NCBI GenBank assembly: GCA_037127255.1
Contig: JBANSL010000004.1
Span: 2,232,001-2,296,000 of the forward strand
From: Persicaria tinctoria
Taxonomy: Eukaryota; Streptophyta; Magnoliopsida; Caryophyllales; Polygonaceae
Direction of reading: 5' to 3'
Length of the DNA: 64,000 nt
Shown: in pieces, positions 31,601 to 44,010 of the stretch
Layout of the letters: each line of letters opens with the position of its first letter
How positions within the stretch are numbered: the stretch's first letter is position 1
The notes under the pieces: generated by a model
Seen by the model: the letters and a program-made list of their open reading frames with translations, nothing else
What the model was told of the DNA's origin: nothing
Database searches by the model: none
Translations under genes and position numbers: made by a program

Positions 31601-34479
31601 ATAATCACAGCCAGGTGCAGGACACCATTTGGCCTGGACAGAGAAAAGACACAAAAGCAAGCAGTTAAAAACATGTCTATCTATAGAGAACCATTCAGAT
31701 AGTATTTAAAGCAAAGGTCTGGAAGGGAACTATTGAGATTGTACTCAAAGAAAAGGAATTCAAGGGAACAATTAAGATGTCTTAAGCACCAAAAATGTAT
31801 AAATAAATAAACTATCATGCGGAACTTAACAGACAGATATGAGGCCTATCAAAATAATGGGTATGATTTAGAACCAAGTCTTTCTCCTAAAATGAGCTAT
31901 TAAGAATAGTGAATACAACATATGGAAATGACTTAGGAGAAAATGGCTTAGCAGCACTTTAACATGCCCAGTAATCATCACTAAATTTATTTTTTTCCAA
32001 TATATCTATCCTATCTGCTGGCATGGTTTCTACTTGAGAATATTTATGAATCATTTCATTCAACACCAATTTGCAATTACCTTTCTGTTGTCTTCAATAT
32101 AAGATCTTAGAAAATAACGGGCATATTTCTTGCGATCATCCTCAGGAGCCAATGCATTTATCATATCTTGACCCACAGCAGCAGCACAAGATGGATCAGG
32201 ACATCGCAACATCAGACACCCAGGCCCATCATTGATCGCAGTGCTTGTATAGCCTATATACGAGTAAAATCCATAAAGGATGAGGCCAAAATCAAAGTAT
32301 GTATAAATTCTAATAAAGAAGTTTCAAGTTAAAGCTAGCTAGAGGCTGAAGAATATTTTGGAAGAAAAGGACAAAAATATACAGACCATTACCACATATT
32401 CAATCACCAATGTCTAAGAATACAGTGTGAGGAGACAGCAGGCATATTTAAAGTGAAGCAGTAAACTGAGCAAGCCCAAAGTTTCAAACACTGGACATAG
32501 ATCCAGAAAACTACCACATATTAAAGTGAAGCAGTAAAATGAAAAATAAACACCAGGCCATCTGAGGCAAGTCAAAGCTTGGACCCATAAAACTTCTTAA
32601 GGCAATTCTGAAATAGGCCTCCTGACAGTAGTGACTAATACACAAATGGTCTTCTAGCTTATCTTTACTGTCTTCTGAAAAATACAATAAGTAACATGGA
32701 AAATGCTGCTATAAATGACTAGGTCAAAAGAAAGCAAATCACCTGCCCAGCATGAGCTACAGAATGGGTGCCCGCATGCAGCTGCATGAATGGCATCCTT
32801 TGGAAAGGTCTCAAAACAGATACCACATGTCAACTGTCCAAGTCAATCAACAACCAAAAAAAAACATAAAGTTTACACGTGCAGAGAAGAATCTGAAAAC
32901 TAGTAAACCCAATCTTCTTAAGTGTTCATCTCTAAGATTTGAAAGATGGGCCAACACATATCAAGTTCTGAGACTTACTTCTCTTGCACTTGAGAGATCT
33001 ACAACCGGACTCTCCAATAGACCAACCTCCTTTCTAACCTTCTCTTCATCGGCAAACCATTCATCATGCACTTTGCTCACACTCCTACAAGTCAAAATTG
33101 CTAAAGCTTTATCAGTAAATAAATACCAGAACACGAGTACATCACACTCAAGCAGTCAAGCCCAAAATACAAACAGTTTGATGATTTGATTTTACTAATA
33201 AAAACCAAATACCGATGCATGAGAGCAACAGGGAAAAGAATTAAGGGCATGTTGATATAAATCTGGCAGCTTCAGAAACAAAATATCTGTACCAATTATA
33301 GTAGCGAAGAAGAATTCCAGCCTCAGCCCTTGAAATAGAAAGCACCATAGATATCCTTGTAATATCATCTTCTTGGCATTGAGAAATTTGAGCTTCACTT
33401 AATGTAGTATAGCTTTGCTGAACATAAAACTTGGATTTAGTATAACATCTATGAATTGATGGAAAACTAGTAAGAATGCAGGCATATCACCAATACTATT
33501 CCAATTTTATGCATATGCTAGTAAATAAACATCTATTGTGAAGTGAGTCAAACTGTCAAAGCAAAATCCAAAATTATTCACCTTACCATGTAATACAAAT
33601 AGGCCTGTAATGCTAAACACGCAATGTACCAGCTTAGTAGACATCATACAGCTATCTAAGAGGAATCAAACATTCAAAGATCATAGGATCCCAGAAACTA
33701 AGAGTTCAAAAGTACTTTCACAGAAAAAAGAGTAAAGTAGTAAATGCACCAAACCGAGTATTTCCCATTAAAAACTACTCTTTGGCACTCTATCCTCCAA
33801 AACAAACTGCACGGGACACTAAGATCAACATGTAACCGTCATTTAAAAGCACACTGTCACAATCAACTGAAACTTTGTTACTGATACTATCAGAGTATCA
33901 AATTAAGATCAAATGTCCTAACCACCAACATCCACGCTCCACCCAATGGCCATATGTTCCACCTAAATATTAACAAAGAGCTCCAAGCAACAGAAAACAC
34001 AATTGCGATTATAATTTTCACTCACACAAAAAACAAAAAATGTCAGCCACTCTAGTTCAGACTTCAGACATATAAACTGATTTAAATTCTCTTTAATATG
34101 AAACAAATTCAAAAAACCTCAGCTGAAAACCTTAACTATGTGCAATTGTACTTCAAACTAATCATAATATCAGAGAGCAAGCATCTTCGTGAAACGGATA
34201 GAAGTTTTTATCAATGTATCAACTAAGCTTTATTCACGCTAAATGCTATCGAAAAGCTATATAAGCTAACTTGTGAGCTGATCGGACAATTTTGCTGAGC
34301 TTCAACAGGTAAATCACCTGGTGGCGCCGCAAGGTAAGGTCATCGGAATCGTCAGAATCATTGTCGATAAACTCGTAATCGCCATCGGCGGCATCATCAG
34401 AATCGACGGTGTCGCCGCTGTAGAAGTCTTCGAGCGACTCAACATCGTTCGCGTCATGCATGTCATCATCCGAATCCAT
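28693..34479 (-). CDS. ARI: Ariadne-type RBR E3 ubiquitin ligase, 16 exons
   Basis: A RING1-IBR-RING2 ligase that takes ubiquitin from an E2 onto its own RING2 cysteine and then onto a substrate; closest to the plant ARI7/ARI8 group. Exons: 34318-34479, 33293-33417, 32979-33084, 32743-32833, 32081-32253, 31529-31633, 31264-31352, 30668-30775, 30468-30558, 30257-30346, 30057-30104, 29539-29610, 29351-29450, 29149-29275, 28763-29038, 28693-28696. Total 588 aa. The acidic N-terminus (MDSDDDMHD...) is typical. RING1 begins [20 protein letters not shown] (about 134). IBR follows with [17 protein letters not shown]2 is [19 protein letters not shown] (about 292-310); the catalytic Cys is likely C305. 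The Ariadne domain has [19 protein letters not shown] RanBP2-type finger ([20 protein letters not shown]) ends the protein, QRR-stop. The terminal 4-nt exon is the least certain: a nearer acceptor also gives Arg-stop. Confidence 0.9.
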
Positions 34480-35146
34480 CGCAAACGGCAGAGAATCGGG
34501 CAGGAGAGAAATCCGAAACCCTAGAAATTAGGGAGACCCCTCCCTTCCCTAGAACCTTCGATTGATCGGCTCCGCAGCTTAAATTGTAGAAATGCGAGCT
34601 GATTGGAGCGAGAAATGGCAAATGGGAGGGGGGTAGAGGGATCAACAGGGAGATCGCGATCGAATTTAGGGGGAGGAGAGAGGTTGGTTGCGTTGCCCTC
34701 TTCAAGGGGCGAGAGGAGGAGAGAGAGACGATGAGAAGGGCAAAATGTTAAAAAGGAAAAGAACAGAAGTAAATGTGGAAAGGCTACCTTACTTCCTCAG
34801 GTGAAGACGAGGGAAATGGGAAAACATTAGGTTCCGTTTGGTTAGAATAGGATAAGAAGCTAAATCGGGAAATATTTTCTCTAGATCCACATCCATCCAG
34901 TTTAGCCATTTTTACATTAGATTATGAGGTTCACTGATTTCTTTTTAGGATTTTCTTTCCCGATAAAATATATTTATCTTATACTCTTAGGGCACACAAT
35001 AGACAAACCGATTTTCTAATATATGAAAATATTCGAGAAATTAGGTATATCTCCTAATTCTTGCATAATATAAATAAATAAATAAAAAGTTCAAAATATC
35101 AAAATATTATTGATCAAAACTATGATACCTCAAAATCAAATATTTT
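34480..35146. promoter_or_regulatory. Upstream region of the ARI gene
   Basis: Contains the 5' UTR and probable promoter of the minus-strand ARI gene. GGGGGAGGAGAGAGG-type purine runs lie near 34625-34735, which on the transcript strand are CT-rich leader sequence. Further out it is AT-rich with nothing recognised. Confidence 0.5.
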
Positions 35147-35537
35147 TAGGGCGGTTATTCGATTCGAACGAGCCGCATATTGCTTGTTCATATTCACCTC
35201 GTTTAGAAACGAGTCGAGCTCGAGTCGAGCCTAAATTTAGACTCGGACTTAAAAATGTATTCATATTTGGCTCGTTTAGGAAATGAATAAGCTCGAGCCG
35301 ATCTTTTTTCGAGTACTAAGCAACCCTATTTGCTCAAAGTACAGTAACTTAAAGAAAATTTTAGAAATTTCACAAAATTCGAGTTATATGAGCTTAAATC
35401 GAGCGGGCCAAGCTTGAAACCGAGTTTAAAAACGTGATCATACTCGGCTTGTTTATAAAATGAACGAGCTCGAACCGAACTTTTATCGAGTTGAGCCTGA
35501 GCCGGGCTCGAGCTACTCGGCACATATAACAACCCTA
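35147..35537. mobile_element. hAT-type MITE (GAGCTCGA family)
   Basis: Left end TAGGGCGGTTATTCG, right end ATAACAACCCTA; the body is full of CGAGCTCGAG motifs and shares blocks with 6711-6901 (for example TAAATCGAGC after TATATGAGC). Flanks aatatttt and aatagttg are an imperfect 8-bp duplication. Confidence 0.65.
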
Positions 35538-35802
35538 AATAGTTGGACGGTCACACCACACAACCTTTTTTGTTTAGGATTTGTTTGATGGTAATGCATT
35601 AAAAATTTAAAATTACAAGAGATCACTCAAACTACAATGCAAATTCTAAAAAGAGTTTGGAATACAAGGTAACAAGATTGCAATAATGCAGTTGAGTCAT
35701 TTAAATACAAAGCGCTTTTTTGAGATTTTTCCATAGCCATAAACACATTTTTAACCTTGTTTCTTTCCTCCTCTTTGGGTTTTAAATTTCCTCCAAAATT
35801 AT

Positions 35803-36446
35803 TGTTGAGAATGAGAAACAATGTGAAGAGACAAAATGTCTCACATTGAATATGAGAAACATAAAGCCTTAGCATATAACCTAGTGAGCTACCCCACCTA
35901 ATGCCAATTGGTTTTAGGATAGAACCCCGCTCGGCTTATGTGCAAGGCTATTAGCGCAAGGGCGCACACGTGCACACGACCCCCGATCCCGAGTCCCAAC
36001 GGACTTCAGTATGGTATCAGAGCGGAAAAGCCAAACGGCCCGACTCTCGATCCTGGGCTAGCTAAAAAGACCCCCGATCCCGAGTCCCAACGGACTTCAG
36101 TATGGTATCAGAGCGGAAAAGCCAAACGGCCCGACTCTCGATCCTGGGCTAGCTAAAAAGAGAATGAGATGCTAGACCCGATGTCCAAGTGTCAACTAGA
36201 GGCGAAAGACTACCCTAGTTGCACTTGCGGGGGCGTGTTGAGAATGAGAAACAATGTGAAGAGACAAAATGTCCCACATTGAATATGAGAAACATAAAGC
36301 CTTAGCATATAACCTAGTGGGCTACCCCACCTAATGCCAATTGGTTTTAGGATGGAACCCCGGTCGGCTTATGTGCTAGGCTATTAGCGCAAGGGCGCGC
36401 ACACGTGCACACGACCCCCGATCCCGAGTCCCAACGGACTTCAGTA
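35803..36446 (+). mobile_element. TRIM element with a duplicated primer-binding site
   Basis: Direct terminal repeats of about 210 bp (35803-36011 and 36236-36446), starting TGTTGAGAATGAGAAAC and ending GGACTTCAGTA. A 5-bp ATTAT lies on both sides (35798-35802 and 36447-36451). TGGTATCAGAGC follows the left repeat at 36012-36023, and a GCGGGGGCG polypurine-like tract precedes the right repeat. No coding capacity. A 91-bp unit spanning the LTR end, the primer-binding site and what follows is present twice in tandem (35978-36068 and 36069-36159). The LTRs differ at a few positions. Confidence 0.85.
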
Positions 36447-36451
36447 ATTAT

Positions 36452-37456
36452 GTTTAGTAGTCACATATATGTACGATCCTATAATAAGTCTCGCGTGCGA
36501 CACACACAAATTCAAACAAGGCCTTAAGATCTGGATTGTGAGCTTGACAATCTGTCCTAATTCCGTTTAGCTCGATAACCCTTAAACTAGATTCAAGGTT
36601 TACGTTGGATGGTTGGGTTACATTACATTGGATTGGGCGAGTGACTGAGTGAGGATTAGAGGCGCTCTTCGCAAGCTTCTTATCCAGGAGCTTCTAACCC
36701 TAGTTTTTTGGGCTTATAAAGCCTTGAAAGATGCTTATTTTATCCAGGATAAGTTAAGGAAACATACTTATAAGAGCTATAAGATGACCAAAGTGTCTGT
36801 TTTACTATTTATATGATAATCTTAAATCTGCACATTCACTGGAAAACATAACATGTGCAAGATTCTGATTCACAAGCTGTTCAGGACTCAAAGCCTTTTT
36901 AACATGAAACAACATCATCAATCCAAATAACAAAGGAAATTCGGGAAAATTGGATACGCAGCAGAGATTCAAGTAACAATCATCGCATATTCACATTACA
37001 TTGTAAGTCGTAAATATACATTTGTGCAGAACGGAGATGCCCATCAGTGTCTGCTATGAATAATACAACAGCAGCTGAAGCCAGTCGGGAAAAAAAAAAA
37101 AAAAAAAAGATCTCAAATATAAATGTGAATTCCCAACACAGGATGATTCCTTTTAGTCTGTATTGATCAATGCATTGGAGTGTGACACAGCTTGTCTGTG
37201 ATGCTGCCAATGGAACGAAATAGCGACTATCAGTCTTTGACAAATCTGCGTTGAAGCGCCATGATTAACAGGCTGAAAATATGCAACAGCAACATCCTGA
37301 ACTTCTAAGGTTCTAAATGAATTTTCTTTCGTATTTCGAATGACAATCACGCATACTGATTGAGACTTTTTTGCTGCTGAGTTATAACATAAATGATATC
37401 TGTGGTAATAGAGATGAAAAGAAACGTGCGAGAAAGAAGTGGACTCGTACATTTGC
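36452..37456. other. Intergenic downstream of PGLP1
   Basis: Probable PGLP1 3' UTR at the right end; an A-run of about 20 sits near 37088-37108. Otherwise AT-rich with no gene or repeat recognised. Confidence 0.45.
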
Positions 37457-39701
37457 TCAAACGGAAGCAGTTGTAAGTGAAAGAAAATCGGAAATCTTGC
37501 TGGTATAGAAATCTGGTTGGATAGTGTTGTCTGGACTTTGAAGTTTCGTCAAAGAGGTCACCCCTGGCCAAAACAGAAGGTTATGTCAAATCCAGTTTCT
37601 CGGACACTAAGAACAGATATTACAGTAAGCTGGATCTACCTGACAGGACGAGAAGAGTTTTACAACCGCCATTTTGCCCAAAAAGAATGTCGGTATCCAA
37701 TCTGTCTCCAACCATACATATCTGTGACTTGAGAATGCCAAACCTGTCAATGGTGGGAAGCAAAGGAACAACGTTTACCCTCTAGTGCAGGTCATCAACC
37801 AAGGCAGAAAATGCACTTTCTAACCCTCTCTCTGAGGCCTTGGGAAAGTGAAATTCGAAAGAACTGGAAACTGATGCCACAGATAAAGATAAAGATTGGA
37901 AGGAACATACTTATTTGACAGATAATCCATCATAAAGGTCGATGGCTTCCCCACTACCAGCGGCTCACGCTGGCAGGATCCACAAAGAGCACCAACCATT
38001 GAACCACCACCTGAAAAGGACTCAGAAATTATACCAGAACAAGATCGGGTAAGTTGGAATTATAAGCATAAAGCATGGAATTTGGCCATCAAACATTGAC
38101 AGATTCTCGTGTTTAGTTGACCAAAATTGAGTAGTGGTGCCTATATTAATCGGATAAAGTAGGTGTGAAGGACGGACCTGCCCATTCCTGAGCATCTGTA
38201 AGATGAGTTACAGCATCACGATTCGTGGCGATGAAGAGACATCCAGGGTTTTCGCGAATACATAGTGTCCCATACCTGAATGACGACAGCGATAGGTATG
38301 CATCAATGTGAAATATGGTTGTAGCTACTCAATTCCTAAAGACAGCAATGATTATTTCTAGATCAATAATGAGCTTGAGAGGGAACTTACTGAACTTTAT
38401 AGTAGTTAAAGTAACGATCAAATCCGACCACAACAGCTCCAACCTATAAGCCAAAGAATTGTTCAAGGAACAACCAAAATTTTGTTTAGTTAAAGACAAG
38501 AGTATAAAGTGCATAACTCAATAAAACATTCCGAGATTTTGTGTTTTAACTTCATAGAAATGCCAACAAGTTTAAAGTGCTAGAGAGAAAGAAGTTTGCG
38601 GAATTATTTACATCCTCATCATGATGCATCATGAAGCCGGGTTTCAGCTCTATCTTTTTATCTCCGTCTGTCTGGATAATATCAAAGACATAAAACCGCT
38701 ATTAGCCTTATGTTCCCAATGTCAGCAACCCTCATTTACACTACGAATTAAACCAGAAATGTAGTTGAGCATAAATCATAAATCCATGTATCATACAGGG
38801 CCACCAAGGTACTGAAATCCAGCGAGCTCGAGCTCCTTTAAGATACCTTCCTCCCCAATGACGTAAATCTACAATGCACATCGCGGTTGAATATTAAGTT
38901 CATCATACACTATAGTACCATTCAGAAATTTGTTCAAAAACTTGTACTTTCTTATCCTTGGGGAAGTCAATTGACTGTAGATATGCAGCTGCAGCGAAAG
39001 ACGACGCAAAGATCTCCTCCTGGAAATTATGAAAGAGTTCATCTCATCAATCAAACTAGCTTGGCATTGAATTTGACTGTTGAGAGAGCTCAGTAGCTCA
39101 CTGACTAACCTCGCTGACATCGAGACCAAGCGATTCGAACTTCTTCCCATATTGCTTCCTGGATTTGGTCGAATTGTTGGTCACAAAAACCAATCTCTTT
39201 CCCTGAAGATAAATCCCCAAAAAGAAATGTTAGGTTATCGAATCCTCAATTGTTTGCGAGAATCACTAATCAGTGAACCACGAACCCTCGCACGGAGCAT
39301 GTCTAGCGTTGCAGGGACGCCGTCAATTAACTTATCCCCTTTCCATATAACGCCTGAAAGACTCAAAATCCCCAATTATCATCAATTCGCCGATTAAGCA
39401 AACAAATTGACAGCCAGGGGAGGAGAAAAACCTAATTACCGTCGCAATCGAAGATGAACGTCTCCACGGAATCAATGAGCTCGTCGGCGTTCTCCAACGG
39501 CCGCGCGGAGGCCCGCACCGCGAATCCAGAACGCATCTTCTTAGAGAAATTCGTGGCGGTGAAGCATCGGAGAGTGGCCAATCGCGAGGGGGAGAGAGGG
39601 GAGATTGCGATTGGCGGGTTGGAATTAGGGCTCCGGCGAGATCGGAGGAAGAGAGAGGTGGCGGAAGAGGAGATCGAACTGCTACTTGCAGTGAGCAGCA
39701 T
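37457..39701 (-). CDS. PGLP1: Phosphoglycolate phosphatase 1, chloroplastic, complete, 11 exons
   Basis: Hydrolyses 2-phosphoglycolate to glycolate in the stroma, the first step of photorespiration; HAD superfamily. Exons: 39440-39701, 39286-39353, 39110-39202, 38948-39019, 38797-38868, 38612-38671, 38391-38443, 38178-38275, 37911-38010, 37640-37743, 37457-37563. The sum is 1089 nt, 362 aa, the size expected for this enzyme. The first about 60 residues are Ser/Arg-rich without acidic residues ([20 protein letters not shown]), a chloroplast transit peptide. HAD motif I is FIFDCDGVIW (Asp 85 and 87), motif [11 protein letters not shown] (about 116-123), the motif III lysine is in VVGKPSTF (about 281), and motif IV is [10 protein letters not shown] (about 303-312). 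Phases agree and no lesion is seen. PGLP2 is the cytosolic paralogue, but the transit peptide favours PGLP1. Confidence 0.93.
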
Positions 39702-40129
39702 CTCCGGGGATATCTAGGGTTTGGATCGTGGCAATCTCGTCTCGGGTGAGCGGAGGTGGTTGGGAAGGGCGCGTTTTTCTTTTTCTTTTTCCTTTTTCTT
39801 TTTTTTTTTCAATTTTCTGTGGCCGTAAATCGGATTGGAGGGCTACTGTGTAGTGATGACGCGGCGGGTGTCTGGTTTGAGTGGACGTTAGACGCTGTTC
39901 GTTTATCCGGTTGAAATGGCGCCAAAAGGAAAAAAGCCGTTTTTGTATGGTTAATAAGAGGGTTTAATGGAAAAGATTGAAAATGAGCGATGTTACTTTT
40001 GACCGTTAGTTTTTCATTAATTCATCGTAAATTAACGGGTTTTTTTTAAAACCAAAAAAAATTGACTGAGAGGGGAGCTCTGGAGCATTCAGACAGATAA
40101 GAATATATAGTAAATTCAGAGTCGTCGAG
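39702..40129. promoter_or_regulatory. Upstream region of PGLP1
   Basis: Probable promoter and leader of PGLP1 (transcribed leftward). A pyrimidine/T-run is at 39777-39812 on the plus strand. No specific light-response motif was identified with confidence. Confidence 0.45.
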
Positions 40130-40740
40130 AATAGATGGACCTGAAAAGGCAAGATCGAAGTGCGTTAGACGGTTTGCAACTCAATCGGCTTCTCTTTAGA
40201 TGTGACGAATCTAAACAATATTAAAACAACTCAAAGAGATATATATGTCGGAAATGAGCATTTCAATTTCCCTCGGGGAGGACCATAAACTTTTAAGACA
40301 ATTAATAATAGTGTGAGATTCTCCCCTTTAATAAAGAGATGGTTAAGGTGCAATTTTGATGCAGCTTGGATGCCTTTCCAGAGCGCATAGCATTCTGCTC
40401 CAATGACGGAATTCAGTGGCGTAACTCCAGCCCGGGAACTGGTTGAGTTTCCCATATGGTATCGAATTATGAAACCGAAGCTACTTTTTTTATGGTTGAT
40501 AGAGCTCCATCAAAGTTGAGCTTGTGGTAGTTGTGTGGCGGTTTGGACCATTTGGTCTTATGTCTGTTTTTAGCATGTTTAATTTGCTGCTACTTTCAAT
40601 CGGTGTTATGTCGATCATCATCCAATGATTTAGCCTTGATTCGGTTATAAATTTGTTCATTTGTATATGCTGCCATATATGGTTCTTGGGTTGGGTCTTA
40701 TTTTGTCAAAAAGTGATTTGTTTCGGGAAAAAAAAAACAA
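40130..40740 (-). pseudogene. LINE RNase H remnant
   Basis: Minus-strand fragments read PLNSVIGAECYALWKGIQAA (about 40360-40420) and then, with broken frame, PREIEMLIS and READWVANRLTHFDLA (about 40140-40190). These are landmarks of the RNase H domain at the C-terminus of plant L1 ORF2. Stops and a frameshift make it dead. The plus strand near 40700-40740 ends in GTTTCGGG plus an A-run, suggesting a second LINE 3' end in the opposite orientation. Confidence 0.65.
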
Positions 40741-43485
40741 ATACTCCACCAAGTCATAGCGAGCTTGAACTTTAATTTTACACGTGTTTAGCACCAAATA
40801 TGTCTGATATTAAAAAGATAACGAACAGATTATATATTGCTCCATCAAATTAAAGAGCACATGCAATTTACCAGCTAGCCTCTCTAAGACACTTGAATTT
40901 TCAACTCAAGAACCACCAAAGACTAGTGTTTTATGGGTGTATTACAAGAGTATAATGAGATCCGATATAATTATTGTTTGTTACAATTCATGATAGTGCC
41001 TATCAATCTATCATGAATCTGTTTCTCTAATAATTAAGATTGATAGTTTTTTTCGGCTCTTGTTATCGAGAAAGAAGACAATTATCAATGACGGAATTTG
41101 CACTCAAATTAAGTTGATACATCCAGTTACGGAACCAGGATTGAATTGGTTGAGTCTGGTCACTTCGTTGACATTTATCAAAACTCATCCACGGACACAC
41201 AATGTCTCAATTCTCGACATCAAAATTTCAGATTACAGATTTACAGGTCAGAGATCGAACTCAGATCCTATATGTTTCCACAATTACGCCCGACCCACTT
41301 GTCTTGAGATCGAGCTAGGTAGGTATCAATGTTGATTTACAATAGATGTGAGGTGTAAACAGCTCCACGAGGAGTTGAGCCATAGTTGGACACCCCTAAC
41401 AAATATTGAATTTATGGCTTCTGAAGAGTTAATTTATACACAGGCACACAGCTGGCCGGCCTTCTTGCAATACATATCCATCGATCGATTGATACATAAC
41501 GGATGGGAATTGAAATTTGCATTTACCTACCATTTATCTATATTTGTCCTTTTTAGTTATTATGGAAACGTTATGGGAAAATGTAAAATGTTTAAAATAA
41601 TTCTTATTGATACATATTTAAGGTTTATATTGTTGTTTGTAATTTCTCTACAATAACATGGTAAAAAAAAAGTATAAATTGAATTTAATAAAAAAAAATT
41701 ATCCAATTATTTATTAAATTAAGAATTCCATAATTGAAAATAGCCTATTACCCCTTCAAATTTAAATTTTTGGTTGTGTGGTTCATTACATACCTCAATA
41801 TTAATATGGGGTAGCTGAAACTGATTAATATTTGTATTAAATATATATTAATAAGTTAGTATGGTGTTTTAGTAAACCTAATTGTTATGATAGCTGATAG
41901 AAACTCGTGAATAGAAAACCAAGTGCTAGGTTGGATGAGTAGGCGTTGGAAAGTTCCGATTATAAAAGCTAATTAGACTAAAATATAATCTTATATTTAT
42001 TTTATGTCAAACTATATAATAACAAAACCCATTAATAGCTCTGAAAAGCTAGTTTTTTTATTAGGTAAAAATTCGAAGGTCAGACAAGTCAGACTCGTCG
42101 AGAGGCCGACAAAGTCGGCAGACGGCGAACCGTCTAACATACAACCTGAAAATACAGAAAACCAGACAACAAGCGAAATGAAACAAGCAGCAAATTAAAA
42201 TTCTACAACAAGACGACCCTAGAAGACCAACTCCAAAAAAGCTGAGGAAGTCGCCGAAGAACGAAGTCAAGCACCACCTGAAAGTGGCACCGCGGGCCAA
42301 CAGTACAGCAGGACTCTATCTCCTGTGGGTAGTGCAGACGAACTCCAAGGAAACTCAACACCGAATACGGAGTCGCCCTTGAGCGCACGACCATCCCACG
42401 ACCCCAGCCAGTCCCGACTCCAGACTCTACGCCCCCAACCAAGTAGAAGACCTCCTAGAAACGTTGGAAGTAGAGTCGAAAGCTGCTTGAACAAAACGCC
42501 AGTAAGATTTAAACTGCAAGAAAATCGTCGAAACCCTTGCGGGATTTGGTCATACCCTTTCGGGTGGATTTACTAAAACCCTTTCGGGATTTTGTCAACT
42601 ATTTATATATAAATGAATATATAAATACGTTTTTTTTGTAATAGTATTCTTCCAACCTTGGCGTGCAAGGCTAAAGGTTAACCTTGCACGCTAAGCAGAG
42701 GTTTAAAGCCTTGGGTAGCAAGGACTACCCAGGAGGCTGATTGAGCGTCGCCGGCGACGACCACCGTCTAACACCGGCGACGAAGACCACAACGACGGGA
42801 CTCCGTCCAACGGCAGACCGACCGGACGCCGTCAGCAGATGAAACAAAGAGTCGAGCAGAGACGGAGAAGGCGGACGGCGAACAGGGGAACGGAGGAGCA
42901 ACGAAAACCAGTCCATAACTCCCGACCGCGCCAACAACGACAGCCACCCAACCAAACAACGATGAACAGGGGGAGAGATTTCAAAGATAAAGATAGAAGA
43001 TGATGAGGACATGAGAACCAACACCTACCATAGAAGGTCCCAAAACCGAACCCCATCAAGATGAACACACCAGGAAGGTCAAGAAAGCCCCACATACGGA
43101 AGATTTAGGGAGATAGGAAGACAAACCACTGCGATTTAGACAAACCACGTTGAACAAGGCACAAATTGAGGCAATTATTATGAGCAGACACCAAAAAGGG
43201 ATGAAGAAGATGACCGATCGACCGAGAACCACATCAATTCGGCCCACAGATTCAAGGGGAAGGCATCTAGAACGAAGGATCCGAAAAAATTAGACTTGGA
43301 GAGGCTGATTTGGACAAAATCAAATTTGATTGGGGGGAATGACAAAAAAAAAAAAAAGGGTAGAATTAGGGATTTGAAGAACACATTTGAGGAAGAACTG
43401 ATGAGCAAATCTAGAGAGAGGGCAGAACCCTTCTCTCTAGATGGGTTTTGACTAAAAGCGTCTCTGAAAAGCTAGATGATGATGA
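40741..43485. other. Long gene-free region
   Basis: Bases 40741-42040 are AT-rich; the small open frames at 41060 and 41348 have no recognisable features. From about 42050 to 43440 the sequence is GC-richer. Its minus strand has open frames rich in Val, Leu, Cys and Phe without family motifs, possibly the 5' part of another copy of the element at 44-49 kb. A hairpin with arms GCGTGCAAGG and CCTTGCACGC lies near 42661-42693. Near 42528-42598 the phrase CCCTT(T/G)CGGG recurs three times. Confidence 0.4.
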
Positions 43486-43860
43486 TGCATATGGCTCGAT
43501 CTGTTTGACAAAATTGGGTAAAATCTTGTAAAAATATTAAATATATCGATATCTAACGAAATTGGGTAAAATATTATCTTAAACATATATTTCTATATTG
43601 ATCTTATAAAAAAATATATCGATACCTGACGAAATTGGGTAAAATCGTTAAACATATAAAAGAGATAATCTAATATAATACATCCATATTTTAAAATTTT
43701 GTGTCAAATCTTATAAAAATAGATTGATATCTAATGAAATTGGGTAAATCTTATCTTAAACATATATTTCTATATTAATCTTGTAAAGACATATTGATAT
43801 CTAAAGAAATTAGGTAAAACTCTATCTTAAACATATATATTATACTGTGTTGATAAATAA
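43486..43860. repeat. Irregular tandem repeat, AT-rich
   Basis: About five diverged copies of a unit centred on GAAATTGGGTAAAA, preceded by ATATCTAAC-like sequence and followed by TCTTAAACATATATTTCTAT. Spacing varies between roughly 60 and 100 bp. Confidence 0.65.
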
Positions 43861-43923
43861 AAAATTAAATTGATTAAAAATAATACATTTAAGAATAAGT
43901 CGTCATTTGTCATATACAACTTC

Positions 43924-43925
<2 letters not shown>

Positions 43926-43974
<49 letters not shown>

Positions 43975-43975
43975 A
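43926..43975 (-). repeat. TAA microsatellite, 3' tail of retroelement copy A
   Basis: About 50 bp of ATT repeats (TAA on the minus strand), 35 bp beyond the stop codon of the reading frame at 44011-45051. The same arrangement is found after copy B (45058-45131), so this is the element's own tail rather than chance. Confidence 0.75.
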
Positions 43976-44010
43976 ACTCCAAATAGTATAGAAATCAAAC
44001 AATCGAATGT

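Noticed and set aside
34321..34524. Plus-strand frame rich in Ile and Val opposite ARI exon 1
   Set aside because: Antisense of the Asp-rich ARI N-terminus: GAT/GAC codons read as ATC/GTC.
42061..43408. Minus-strand frames rich in Val, Leu, Cys, Phe
   Set aside because: No motif recognised; they may be diverged 5' sequence of the 44-49 kb element but cannot be supported as genes.
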